Assembly: GCA_944389935.1 (NCBI GenBank)
Contig: CALXOE010000035.1
Coordinates: 1 to 40,492 of the forward strand
Length of the DNA: 40,492 nt
Reading direction: 5' to 3'
Source: an uncultured Victivallis sp.
GTDB taxonomy: Bacteria > Verrucomicrobiota > Lentisphaeria > Victivallales > Victivallaceae
Shown: positions 15,796-23,046 of the stretch, piece after piece
How positions within the stretch are numbered: the stretch's first letter is position 1
Layout of the letters: each line of letters begins with the position of its first letter
Position numbers and translations under genes: made by a program
The notes under the pieces: generated by a model
Told to the model about the DNA's origin: nothing
Databases searched by the model: none
The model's input: only the letters and a program-made list of their open reading frames with translations

Positions 15796-16932
15796 ATGTC
15801 GGTCTGGAATCAAATCTATCTTTTCGCGTTTCTGGCGGGAGCGGTTTCGACGCTGCTGACGACGCCGCTCTTCGGCTGGATCGCGCGGAAGCTCAATTTC
15901 ATGGATGTGCCGCAGGCCAATCACAAGGGGCACGGCCGCGCGACGCCGCTGCTCGGCGGGGCGGCGATTTTCACCGGGTGGTTTCTCTGCCTGGCCGGAG
16001 GAGTCGGGCTGGCGATGTGGGGAGGGCTCGCGGTGCTCTTCGACGAGGTCGCGGGGCATCTGCCGGGGCTCGAAGCGTCGCTGCCGAAGCTCGGAGTTCT
16101 GATCCTCGGCGCGTTTCTCGCGGTCGTGCTCGGCCTGATCGACGACAAGTGCGCCCTCTCGGCCGGGAGCAAGTTCGGCGGCCAGTTTCTCATCGCGTTG
16201 ATCGCGGTCTGGTTCGGCGGAGTGCGGGTCAACATCTTCTTCACGAATCCGGTTCTGGTCTGGGCGGTGTCGATCTTCTGGATCATGCTGCTCATGAATT
16301 CGATCAACTTCTTTGACAACATGGACGGACTTGCGGTCGGTACGGTTACGATCGCCATGGGATTTTTCGCGGTCATCGCGGCGTTGAACGGGCAGTTTTT
16401 CATCACGGCGCTCGCGGCGTTGACCTGCGGCGCGGGGGCGGGATTCTGGTTTTACAACACCGCTCCGGCGACGATTTTCATGGGGGATTCCGGCAGTCAC
16501 TTTCTCGGCTACATGGCGGCGGTGATCTCGGCGGAGGTGACCTGGTTCGGAATCGATTTCTCGCTGTCGCGTTTTCCGATCCTCATGCCGCTGTTCATTC
16601 TCGCGCTGCCGCTTTTCGACACCGGGATGGTCGTGTTGATCCGGACGCTGAAGAAGAAGCCGTTCTGGATCGGCGACCACAACCACATTTCGCACCGGTT
16701 CGTCCGAATGGGGCTCTCGCGGCCGCAGGCCGTGCTGCTTGTTCACCTGATGGCGCTCTGTGTCGGGCTCGGGATTCTGCCGGTGTTCTGGGGGGATTTC
16801 CGCACTGCGGCGATTCTGGTCGCGCAGGCGTTTCTGTTTCTGCTGGTCATCACCATCATGCAGTTCGCGCTCTCCGATCGGCAGGACACCCGGGAGAAAC
16901 CGCAATCTGAAACGAAGGACAAACAGCAATGA
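15796..16932 (+). CDS. WecA/MraY-family polyprenyl-phosphate sugar-1-phosphate transferase
   Basis: 378 residues, about ten membrane helices, glycosyltransferase family 4. It transfers a HexNAc-1-phosphate to undecaprenyl phosphate to start a surface glycan. Motifs are DVPQANHKGHGRATPLLGG (37-55), the metal-binding LIDDK (115-119), NFFDNMDGLA (171-180), MGDSGSHFLGY, and the cytoplasmic HNHISHRF. The His-rich loop fits WecA/TagO-type enzymes rather than MraY. ATG 15796 is preceded at 8 bases by AAAGGG; an in-frame TTG 21 bases upstream overlaps the previous gene. Its stop overlaps the next start (ATGA). Neighbouring hldC points to LPS or O-antigen synthesis. Confidence 0.88.
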   Translation: MSVWNQIYLFAFLAGAVSTLLTTPLFGWIARKLNFMDVPQANHKGHGRATPLLGGAAIFTGWFLCLAGGVGLAMWGGLAVLFDEVAGHLPGLEASLPKLGVLILGAFLAVVLGLIDDKCALSAGSKFGGQFLIALIAVWFGGVRVNIFFTNPVLVWAVSIFWIMLLMNSINFFDNMDGLAVGTVTIAMGFFAVIAALNGQFFITALAALTCGAGAGFWFYNTAPATIFMGDSGSHFLGYMAAVISAEVTWFGIDFSLSRFPILMPLFILALPLFDTGMVVLIRTLKKKPFWIGDHNHISHRFVRMGLSRPQAVLLVHLMALCVGLGILPVFWGDFRTAAILVAQAFLFLLVITIMQFALSDRQDTREKPQSETKDKQQ

Positions 16933-17426
16933 GTACGAGAAAACGTCCCGGCTGGGATCAGTATTTCATGGACATCGCGCACGTTGCCGCGAGCCGCAGC
17001 AACTGTTCGCGGCGGCAGGTCGCGGCCGTGCTGGTCCGGGACTGCCGGATCATTTCGACCGGTTACAACGGCACGCCGCGCGGCGTGCGAAACTGCTCGG
17101 ACGGAGGCTGCCCGCGCTGCAATTCGGATGCCCCATCCGGGACGAATCTTACGCAATGCCTCTGCAGCCATGCCGAGGAAAACGCGATCGTCCAGGCCGC
17201 TTATCATGGAATTGCGGTCAAAGGGGCGACGCTCTACACGACTTACAGCCCGTGCCTGCTCTGCGCGAAGATGATCATCAATGCCGGGATTCGGGAAGTG
17301 GTTTACCATACGCGGTATTCGATCGACGACGTTTCACTCGCGCTGCTGCATGAAGCGGGTGTCATCGTTCGGCCGCTCGAGGAGTCCGGGGACAATCACC
17401 GGGAGGAGTGCAAGAGCGATGAATAA
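16929..17426 (+). CDS. dCMP deaminase
   Basis: 165 residues of the zinc-dependent deoxycytidylate deaminase family, which makes dUMP for thymidylate synthesis. The zinc/catalytic motifs are H81-A-E83 (CSHAEENAI) and C109-x2-C112 (SPCLLC). Extra cysteines in NCSDGGCPRC (55-64) resemble the second zinc site seen in ComEB/T4-type dCMP deaminases. It overlaps the upstream GT4 gene by four bases and the downstream hldC gene by eight, so it is translated within the envelope operon. Functionally it complements tmk, divergently encoded 4 kb away. Confidence 0.9.
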   Translation: MSTRKRPGWDQYFMDIAHVAASRSNCSRRQVAAVLVRDCRIISTGYNGTPRGVRNCSDGGCPRCNSDAPSGTNLTQCLCSHAEENAIVQAAYHGIAVKGATLYTTYSPCLLCAKMIINAGIREVVYHTRYSIDDVSLALLHEAGVIVRPLEESGDNHREECKSDE

Positions 17427-17907
17427 GAATCCCGCCGACGGCATCATGACGCTGGAACAAGCAAAAGCGTGGCGCGAACAGTTACGCGCCCGGGGGAAGA
17501 AACTCGTCATCACGAATGGCTGCTTCGACATTATGCACCGCGGCCATGCCGCCTATCTGTACGAGAGCCGGGCCCTCGGTGATGCGCTGCTCATACTTGT
17601 CAACTCCGATGCGAGCGTGAGCCGCCTGAAAGGGCCGGAGCGGCCGATCGTCGATCAGTACAGCCGCTGCTATATGCTCTGTGCGCTCGCGAGCGTCGAT
17701 GCGACGGTGGTTTTTGACGGGGAGCGGTGCGACCGGGAGCTGCGCGAACTTGCGGCGGATCTTTATGTGAAAGGCGGCGACTATACGATCGAAAAACTCG
17801 ATCCGTCCGAACGCGCCGCGCTCGAGGCGGCCGGGACGGAGATCCGGTTCAAGCCGTTCATCCCCGGCTTTTCCACCACCACCATCATCGAGAAGATCCG
17901 CCGCTGA
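17419..17907 (+). CDS. hldC: D-glycero-beta-D-manno-heptose 1-phosphate adenylyltransferase
   Basis: 162 residues of the cytidylyltransferase-like nucleotidyltransferase fold (RfaE2 domain alone, without the HldE kinase half). The NTP-binding signature is TNGCFDIMHRGH with HRGH at 40-43, followed by VNSDASVSRLKG, the conserved LYVKGGDYT and the C-terminal STTTIIEKI. It adenylates heptose-1-phosphate for the LPS inner core, so the organism probably makes heptose-containing LPS. GGGAGGAG lies 10 bases before the ATG, inside the end of the dCMP deaminase gene. The separate kinase HldA is not in the window. Confidence 0.9.
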   Translation: MNKNPADGIMTLEQAKAWREQLRARGKKLVITNGCFDIMHRGHAAYLYESRALGDALLILVNSDASVSRLKGPERPIVDQYSRCYMLCALASVDATVVFDGERCDRELRELAADLYVKGGDYTIEKLDPSERAALEAAGTEIRFKPFIPGFSTTTIIEKIRR

Positions 17908-17925
17908 CCGACTTTTGCATTCACT

Positions 17926-17944
17926 TGCGACTGTGAAAGTCGCA
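17926..17944 (+). terminator. hairpin after the six-gene operon, possible terminator
   Basis: Perfect 7-bp arms TGCGACT (17926-17932) and AGTCGCA (17938-17944) with loop GTGAA, 18 bases after the hldC stop. There is no T tract, so intrinsic termination is doubtful. The rest of 17945-18181 between the convergent genes shows no convincing gene or RNA that I can recognise. Confidence 0.35.
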
Positions 17945-18181
17945 GACGCTTCACGCCACCGGTCGAGGCTGGAGCCTGCGGAAACCGTCGGGCAGAAGAA
18001 CCGGAAATGACTGCATGAAGACTGTTTCGGTCGCAGATGCAGACCCGGAGACCGGAAGCGGGGGAACCCTTGTCGCCGGCAGAATCGAGTGATTCATGCC
18101 GTGCCGGATGATGTGCGGCGGCAACTTCGGCTCCTCCCGTTTCCATCTCCCTGATTTTTTCCAGAACTGATCGGGGAAGCG

Positions 18182-18943
18182 TTATTTCACGAAGTTCTCA
18201 ACGAGATAGTGGAGACTGTCCGCGAGCGAATCAAACGGATCTTTCAGGCAGACATCCTGTTCGACGATGAAATATTCGACTCCGGCGGCTTCGCCCTCGG
18301 CGATGATCGACTTCCAGTCGAGATTGCCCGATCCGATCGGGAACATCGCGCGCTGACGTTCGTGAATCCCGTAATCTTTCAGGTGCAGCAGCGGCATGCG
18401 TCCGGAGAGTTTGCGCACCCAGTCGGCGGGATTCTGGCCGCCAGCCTGCACCCAGAACGTATCGATTTCGCCCTGCAGTGCCGGGGCGTTGTCGTAGAGC
18501 AGTTCGAGGATCAGGGAGCCGTCCTCCATGCGCATGAACTCGATGTCATGGTTGTGGTAGCAGAGCACCTGACCGGCGGCGGCGAGTTTTTCGGCGGAGG
18601 CGTTGATTCTGCGGGCGAGGTCGACCGCTTCAGCCCGGGTCGACGGAATGATGTGCGGCCACGGATAGGCGGTGTATTTGCAGTGCAGTTTGCTGAGACG
18701 TTCGATGACCCGTTCCGGCTCTTCGACGATCATCTGGCCGCCCTCGTGAGTTGCGCAGATGTCGAGACCGAGATCCGAGCAGATGCGGACGAGGTTCTCT
18801 TCGGCGATCGGTCCCATGCCGGAGATTTGAACGGCGTCATAACCGATTGCTTTGACTTTCTTCAGGGATTCGGCGATCTCCGGTTCGGTTTTCAGGAAAT
18901 CCCGGAGGGTGTAGAGCTGGGCGGCAATCTGTTGTTTTTTCAT
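18182..18943 (-). CDS. sugar phosphate isomerase/epimerase-like TIM-barrel protein
   Basis: About 253 residues of the xylose isomerase-like TIM barrel (AP endonuclease family 2) superfamily. Features include AAQLYTLRDF at the N-terminus, VQISGMG, CATHEGG, CYHNHDIEF with the conserved His and Glu, EIDTFW and HLKDY, positions that normally hold the divalent metal and acid/base residues. Members isomerise or epimerise sugars such as inosose and hydroxypyruvate; the substrate here is not assignable. ATG 18943 has AGGAG at 7 bases; an adjacent ATG at 18946 would leave only 4. It has its own strong promoter and is not co-transcribed by necessity with the GntR gene upstream. Confidence 0.82.
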   Translation of the reverse strand: MKKQQIAAQLYTLRDFLKTEPEIAESLKKVKAIGYDAVQISGMGPIAEENLVRICSDLGLDICATHEGGQMIVEEPERVIERLSKLHCKYTAYPWPHIIPSTRAEAVDLARRINASAEKLAAAGQVLCYHNHDIEFMRMEDGSLILELLYDNAPALQGEIDTFWVQAGGQNPADWVRKLSGRMPLLHLKDYGIHERQRAMFPIGSGNLDWKSIIAEGEAAGVEYFIVEQDVCLKDPFDSLADSLHYLVENFVK

Positions 18944-18983
18944 CATGAAACTCCTGTGTTTGAGAATGGGTCGCACCGTGTTC

Positions 18984-19011
18984 AATATAACCCGCCGACC
19001 GGTGATGTCAA
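18984..19011 (-). promoter_or_regulatory. promoter of the isomerase-like gene
   Basis: On the minus strand a consensus TTGACA (19011-19006), 16 bases, then TATATT (18989-18984), about 40 bases before the ATG. This is the best -35 match in the window. The remaining 19012-19211 back to the GntR stop shows no further feature I can support. Confidence 0.7.
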
Positions 19012-19211
19012 GCAGCTTTTCCGCCTCCGCAAAAAAGAAAACGGTTGAGAATTCCCGGAACGCCCGGCCCGGGGCAGCGGCGATGTGGAGTCCAGCCCGA
19101 TCCGCTCCGGCTTTTTTTCGATGCCGGAATCGATGTCTCCGCAAATTTGTGACCGTGCGGCGGCGCCTCCTGCAATCTGCCGTTTCTCGTGGAATAAGAT
19201 CGGAACGGGGA

Positions 19212-19817
19212 TCAGGGTTTCGGATCGGTTTCAGCGAAGCGGAAATGGCGGGCCAGAAGTTCCGCAGCCGTTTCTGCGTCTCCCGCGATCATCGCGTCGA
19301 GCAGGCCGATCCGCTCCGAGCGCGGCGTCTCCGGAATCGCGCTGTTGCGCAGCGTCCGGTACGGCGCCGACCGCTTCAGCAGATTCAGCGCGATTTCCCG
19401 AAAAAAACGGTTGCCGCAGTGTTCCGCGATCAGCCGGTGCATCGCTTCGTCCACCGCAAGCGACTCTTCCGGACCGCCCGTTTCGATCCGCTTGCGCAGC
19501 TCGCGCAGTTCGGAGGTCGGAATGCGCGGCAGCGCCTCGCGCAGAAGTTGCGGCTCGATCCGGCTCCGGCAGTCGAAGAGTTCCGCAACCTCTTCCGGAG
19601 TCGGAGCAACAACCCGCAGTCCCCGTTTCGGCAACGGTTCGATCAAACCCTCGGCCGTGAGGCGGCGCAACGCCTCACGCAACGGAGTCCGGCTGATTCC
19701 GAACTCCGTCGCGAGCGCTTCTTCGGTCAGACGCGCTCCCGCCGGATAGCGTCCGCCGATGATCCGCTCCGCCAGCAGCCGATAGGCCTGTTCACACAGA
19801 CTTTTCTTCTCCAGCAT
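19212..19817 (-). CDS. GntR-family transcriptional regulator, FCD subfamily
   Basis: 201 residues. The N-terminal winged helix-turn-helix (about 5-70) shows LLAERIIGGRYPAGARLTEE and GISRTPLREALRRL, the signature of the FadR group. The C-terminal helical FCD domain has the metal-binding pattern in DEAMHRLIAEHCGN and a later ARHF, so it probably binds a carboxylate metabolite through a metal. Its ATG shares one base with the stop of the nitroreductase gene, so the regulator is co-translated with it. A matching palindrome (20784-20798) lies in the divergent promoter region, which suggests autoregulation of this operon and of the esterase/exporter genes. The effector is unknown. Confidence 0.88.
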   Translation of the reverse strand: MLEKKSLCEQAYRLLAERIIGGRYPAGARLTEEALATEFGISRTPLREALRRLTAEGLIEPLPKRGLRVVAPTPEEVAELFDCRSRIEPQLLREALPRIPTSELRELRKRIETGGPEESLAVDEAMHRLIAEHCGNRFFREIALNLLKRSAPYRTLRNSAIPETPRSERIGLLDAMIAGDAETAAELLARHFRFAETDPKP

Positions 19818-20626
19818 CAATCCACCCAGGTGATTTGCAGCGGATGCCGCTCGGGTATCCGCTTATGCTGATAGCGGGGGAATCCCGCGACAATGGCGCC
19901 TGTTACGATCTTCCCCGGGGGAAGTTCCAGCAGCTCGAGCAGTTGCGGATCTCCACTCATTGCTGCGGCTTCCACCAATCCCACCCAGCAGCTCCCGAGT
20001 CCGATCATCGGGGCGTAAAGTTCGGCGTAGGTCAGCATGAATTTTCCGTTCTGCCGGAACAGCGGTCCCGTGGATTCATCCATGAGAGCGAGAATCAGGC
20101 ATGGCGCATTCCGCAGTACGTTGTCCCGGCCGGAGGCTCGGTGAAACGCCACCATCGACGCGAGATGAGGCGCCATACTCTGACGATTTTCCGCCCAGGC
20201 CATGATCGCGGCCGTGATCTCTTTCAACCGCCCGGGATTGTCAATCACGTGGAAATGAACGCCCTGCAGATTCCCTGCAGTCGGCGCAATGCGGGCAATG
20301 TTCAGAAGTTTGTCGATTGTCTCATGCGGAACATGTTCTTTTTTGAAACTGCGAATGGAACGCCGCGTGCGCAGAAAACAGGCGGCTTGCTCCGGTGTCG
20401 GGAGTTTTTCCGGGTTGATGAGCTCCTGACCGGCGCGCGGAGTCCGGAGATTGTCGATCGCTCCAGTCGGACAGACCGATACGCAGTGTCCGCATTCGAT
20501 GCACTGATCCTCCCGGATCTGCGGCCCGTTATCGCCCATTTCCAGAACGCAGGTCGGGCAGTCCGCGATGCAGAATCCGCATTTCACGCATTTTTTCCGG
20601 TCAAGTCTGATAAAATCCGAACTCAT
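19817..20626 (-). CDS. nitroreductase-family flavoprotein with N-terminal 2x[4Fe-4S] ferredoxin domain
   Basis: 269 residues. Two ferredoxin clusters are visible, C13-x2-C16-x2-C19-x3-C23 and C42-x2-C45-x2-C48-x3-C52. An FMN-dependent nitroreductase domain follows from about residue 80 (RTRRSIRSFKKE for FMN phosphate, APTAGNLQG, GLGSCWVG). Such fusions draw electrons from ferredoxin to reduce nitro-compounds or other unsaturated substrates in anaerobes. The real substrate is unknown. ATG 20626 is preceded by AAAGGGG; an in-frame ATG further upstream has no such site. First gene of a two-gene operon with the GntR regulator. Confidence 0.88.
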   Translation of the reverse strand: MSSDFIRLDRKKCVKCGFCIADCPTCVLEMGDNGPQIREDQCIECGHCVSVCPTGAIDNLRTPRAGQELINPEKLPTPEQAACFLRTRRSIRSFKKEHVPHETIDKLLNIARIAPTAGNLQGVHFHVIDNPGRLKEITAAIMAWAENRQSMAPHLASMVAFHRASGRDNVLRNAPCLILALMDESTGPLFRQNGKFMLTYAELYAPMIGLGSCWVGLVEAAAMSGDPQLLELLELPPGKIVTGAIVAGFPRYQHKRIPERHPLQITWVD

Positions 20627-20745
20627 TGCACGCCCCTTTCTTTGAAAAATTGTCCTCTTCCCGTGTCCGGGTGACCAACCCGATCCCATACTATAGCATT
20701 ATTTGGGAAAGTTACACCCCGGAATCTCACAAGATTGAAAAAATC

Positions 20746-20757
20746 CGGAATATTCCG
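20746..20757. promoter_or_regulatory. 12-bp palindrome in the divergent regulatory region
   Basis: CGGAATATTCCG is self-complementary. It lies about 40 bp centre-to-centre from the 15-bp operator-like palindrome, in the 218-bp gap between the divergent nitroreductase and esterase genes. It could be a binding site for a second regulator or chance. The sequence differs from the larger palindrome. Confidence 0.35.
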
Positions 20758-20783
20758 TCCGATATTTGCATTTCTGGAAAAGC

Positions 20784-20798
20784 TGTATACTGTATACA
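20784..20798. promoter_or_regulatory. perfect 15-bp palindrome, probable GntR/FCD operator
   Basis: TGTATAC-T-GTATACA, two perfect 7-base half-sites about a central T. It contains the GTATAC-type core known from FCD regulators. TATACT (20786-20791) inside it could be the -10 box of the esterase promoter, so binding would block transcription. The GntR gene 1 kb away on the divergent operon is the natural candidate protein. Confidence 0.65.
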
Positions 20799-20844
20799 AA
20801 ATAGTTTTGTTTTTCCGGATTGCAAATAGAGAGGTTACGACCCC

Positions 20845-21627
20845 ATGAAAAATGAGTGGAAAGATTTCCGGATTCCGAATGCGGCGGCTTACCGACCGGT
20901 CCGGCGGATCGATTTCGGCGGAAAAGGGTTCGAGGAACAGTCTCTGTATGTCAGCACTCCCGCCGGGGAAAGGCCCTGTCCGGCGGCGGTGTGGTTTCAT
21001 GGCGGCGGACTCACATCCGGCGGGCAGGAGGTTCCGGACGCGCTTTACGACGGACAATTCGCCGTGATCGAGGCGCGCTACCGGCTCAGTCCGGCATATC
21101 CCGCGCCCGCCGCGCTGGAGGACGCCGCCGCCGCCGTCGCCTGGGCGATGATTCATTCGGAGGAGTTCGGGATCGACCGGTCGCGGATTTTCGTCGGCGG
21201 CATGTCGGCGGGGGCGTGGCTCGCGGCGATGGTCGGAATGGACGGCAGCTGGCTCGCCCGCCACGGCTTTGATCACCGGAAACTCGCGGGTGTGTTCCCG
21301 ATCAGCGGACAGATGACGACTCATTTCCGTTTCAAAGAGGATCTGCACTATCCGCAGACGCAGTTCGAGCCGGTTATCGACCGGTATGCGCCGCTCGGAC
21401 ACCTCTCTGCAGATCTGCCGCCGATCCTGCTCGTGACCGGGGAGTCGGGGCTGGATATGCCGGGACGCCCCGAGGAAAACGCGCTCCTGGCGGCTTCACT
21501 GAAAGCGCTCGGGCACCGCTTTGTCCGCTGCGTCCATCTGGCGGGGTGCGACCACGGCGGAGCGCTCGACCACTGCGGGCCGGTCCTCGCGGAGTTTCTC
21601 GCCGAGGTTCTGGAGGGGAGACGATGA
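20845..21627 (+). CDS. alpha/beta-hydrolase esterase (HSL-like)
   Basis: 260 residues. The oxyanion-hole motif FHGGG (51-55), nucleophile elbow GGMSAGAW with S121, and late Asp/His in TGESG and GCDHGG outline a complete Ser-Asp-His hydrolase resembling hormone-sensitive-lipase-type carboxylesterases. There is no signal peptide, so it is cytoplasmic. GAGAGG lies upstream of the ATG. Its stop overlaps the start of the TauE/SafE exporter gene, and it faces the nitroreductase-GntR operon across the palindrome. A role in breaking down an ester whose product is exported or reduced is only inference. Confidence 0.85.
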   Translation: MKNEWKDFRIPNAAAYRPVRRIDFGGKGFEEQSLYVSTPAGERPCPAAVWFHGGGLTSGGQEVPDALYDGQFAVIEARYRLSPAYPAPAALEDAAAAVAWAMIHSEEFGIDRSRIFVGGMSAGAWLAAMVGMDGSWLARHGFDHRKLAGVFPISGQMTTHFRFKEDLHYPQTQFEPVIDRYAPLGHLSADLPPILLVTGESGLDMPGRPEENALLAASLKALGHRFVRCVHLAGCDHGGALDHCGPVLAEFLAEVLEGRR

Positions 21628-22547
21628 ACTCTCTCTGGATTGCGGGGCCGCTCATCGGGTTCGTCGGCATGATGTCGGGGGGCTTCTGGGGCGTCGGCTG
21701 CGGCTGGATCGTCGTCCCGGCGATGCTGATCCTCGGCTTCGATCCGCTCGATGCGGTCGGGATCGGTTTGCTGCAGATGGTTCCGGCCACGATCCCGACT
21801 GTGATCCGGCAGTTCCCCGAAATCGGCTGGCGTCGGGGCGATCCGGGTCGGGTGCTGGTCCTGCCGCTGGCCGTCGGGGCGATCGGAGCTTCCCTGTTCG
21901 GGAAGATGTTCAACGAGAAGCTCTTTGAACTTTTCGGCGGACCGGAGATTCTGCAGTGGCTGCTGGCCGGGTTCATTCTGGTCATCGCCTTTCAGACGGC
22001 CTTTTCGCGCACCCGGGTGAACGCCGATGAGTTTCCGGCGTTTTCTTCCGCGAAACGGGCGGGCGTGTTCGGCACCGGTGTGGCGACCGGGGTGCTTTCG
22101 TCGATGCTCGGCGTCGGCGGCGGACTTCTGATGCGGCCGCTGCTGACCTCGGGATTCAAGGTTCCGGAGTATTACACGAGCCGGATCGTGCGGCTCATGG
22201 TGACTTTGACCACGCTCTCCGGGGGGATCACCTATCTGTTCCAGTCCGGCGCGGTGGCGTGGCAGGTGCTCTGGGGAGCGGTGCTGGTTTCCCTGGGAGG
22301 CTTCGCGGGGTTTCCGCTCGGGACGCGGATGCATACGATCGCTTTCAACGCCGGGTACGCTCAGCATATTCACAAGAGTTTTGCGATTCCGGCCGGGGCG
22401 ATGTTCCTCAATACGATGCTGAATGTGACCGGTTGCCGCGAGGCGAGCCGGATCGCGATGGTGGTGATCGCGTTCGGCGTCGCGGCGGGACTTGCGCTTT
22501 TCACGCGGTACGCCGCGCGCCACCGGAAAGGCGAGACGGTTTCATGA
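21624..22547 (+). CDS. TauE/SafE-family membrane exporter
   Basis: 307 residues with about eight hydrophobic helices in two repeated halves. Each half begins with the glycine-rich family motif (GMMSGGFWGVGCGWIVVP near the N-terminus and GVLSSMLGVGGGLLMRPLL in the middle). The family exports sulfite, sulfoacetate and other organic anions. The substrate here is not determinable. ATG 21624 overlaps the esterase stop (ATGA), so the two are translationally coupled and probably share control by the upstream palindrome. Confidence 0.88.
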   Translation: MNSLWIAGPLIGFVGMMSGGFWGVGCGWIVVPAMLILGFDPLDAVGIGLLQMVPATIPTVIRQFPEIGWRRGDPGRVLVLPLAVGAIGASLFGKMFNEKLFELFGGPEILQWLLAGFILVIAFQTAFSRTRVNADEFPAFSSAKRAGVFGTGVATGVLSSMLGVGGGLLMRPLLTSGFKVPEYYTSRIVRLMVTLTTLSGGITYLFQSGAVAWQVLWGAVLVSLGGFAGFPLGTRMHTIAFNAGYAQHIHKSFAIPAGAMFLNTMLNVTGCREASRIAMVVIAFGVAAGLALFTRYAARHRKGETVS

Positions 22548-22577
22548 GTGATTTCCCGGCTTTTCCGATTCCGGAAC

Positions 22578-22606
22578 TTGAAAAAACATTCCGGCGGGTA
22601 TATTCT
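22578..22606 (+). promoter_or_regulatory. promoter of the zinc-ribbon gene
   Basis: TTGAAA (22578-22583), 17 bases, then TATTCT (22601-22606). TATATT at 22599-22604 overlaps this box but would leave a 15-base spacer. AGGAGG follows at 22624-22629, before ATG 22638. Confidence 0.5.
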
Positions 22607-22637
22607 TAACTCCGTGAATATTCAGGAGGCGCAATCG

Positions 22638-22913
22638 ATGGGCTTGTTTAAATTCAGATGCGTGTTCTGCCGCCAGAAGATCGCGGCGGAAGAGGAGTGG
22701 ATCGGGATGTTTGCGGAGTGTCCGAGCTGTCATCGCCGGATCGATATCCGCCGCGATGATGAGTTTCTCGATGAGATTCCGGAGCCGCCGGAATCCGAGG
22801 TTCCCGCGCCGGAGCCGGAGAAGCCTGCCGTGCCGGACGCCCCGGAACCGTTCCCGAAGCCGTTTCAGATCAATCTGCCGAAATGGGAGCTGCCGAAAGC
22901 GGAGAAACCGTGA
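22638..22913 (+). CDS. small zinc-ribbon protein with Pro/Glu-rich tail
   Basis: 91 residues from ATG 22638, which has AGGAGG 8 bases upstream; in-frame upstream ATGs lack such a site. Residues 1-37 carry C8-x2-C11 and C28-x2-C31, a zinc-ribbon or rubredoxin-like knuckle pair. Residues 45-91 are low-complexity Pro, Glu and Lys, probably disordered. Similar short zinc-ribbon proteins occur in PVC bacteria with no assigned function. It has its own promoter and precedes the BamE-like lipoprotein gene by about 130 bases. Confidence 0.65.
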   Translation: MGLFKFRCVFCRQKIAAEEEWIGMFAECPSCHRRIDIRRDDEFLDEIPEPPESEVPAPEPEKPAVPDAPEPFPKPFQINLPKWELPKAEKP

Positions 22914-22986
22914 CGGCGGACGATTCCGGAGAGATTTTGCGATTTAATGCACCGTTCCGGCGGGCGGGGACTTGCGAAAATCGCCA

Positions 22987-23016
22987 TTTGCGCATAGATT
23001 ATACATGTGTCGCAAA
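22987..23016 (+). promoter_or_regulatory. inverted repeat and -10-like box upstream of the lipoprotein gene
   Basis: TTTGCG (22987-22992) and CGCAAA (23011-23016) flank TATACA (23000-23005), a -10-like hexamer, 31-60 bases before the ATG at 23047. A TTGCGA at 22972-22977 could be the -35, but its spacing is long. The dyad could be an operator. Confidence 0.35.
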
Positions 23017-23046
23017 TTTCAACCTTAGTTTAGTGGAGTATCATTC

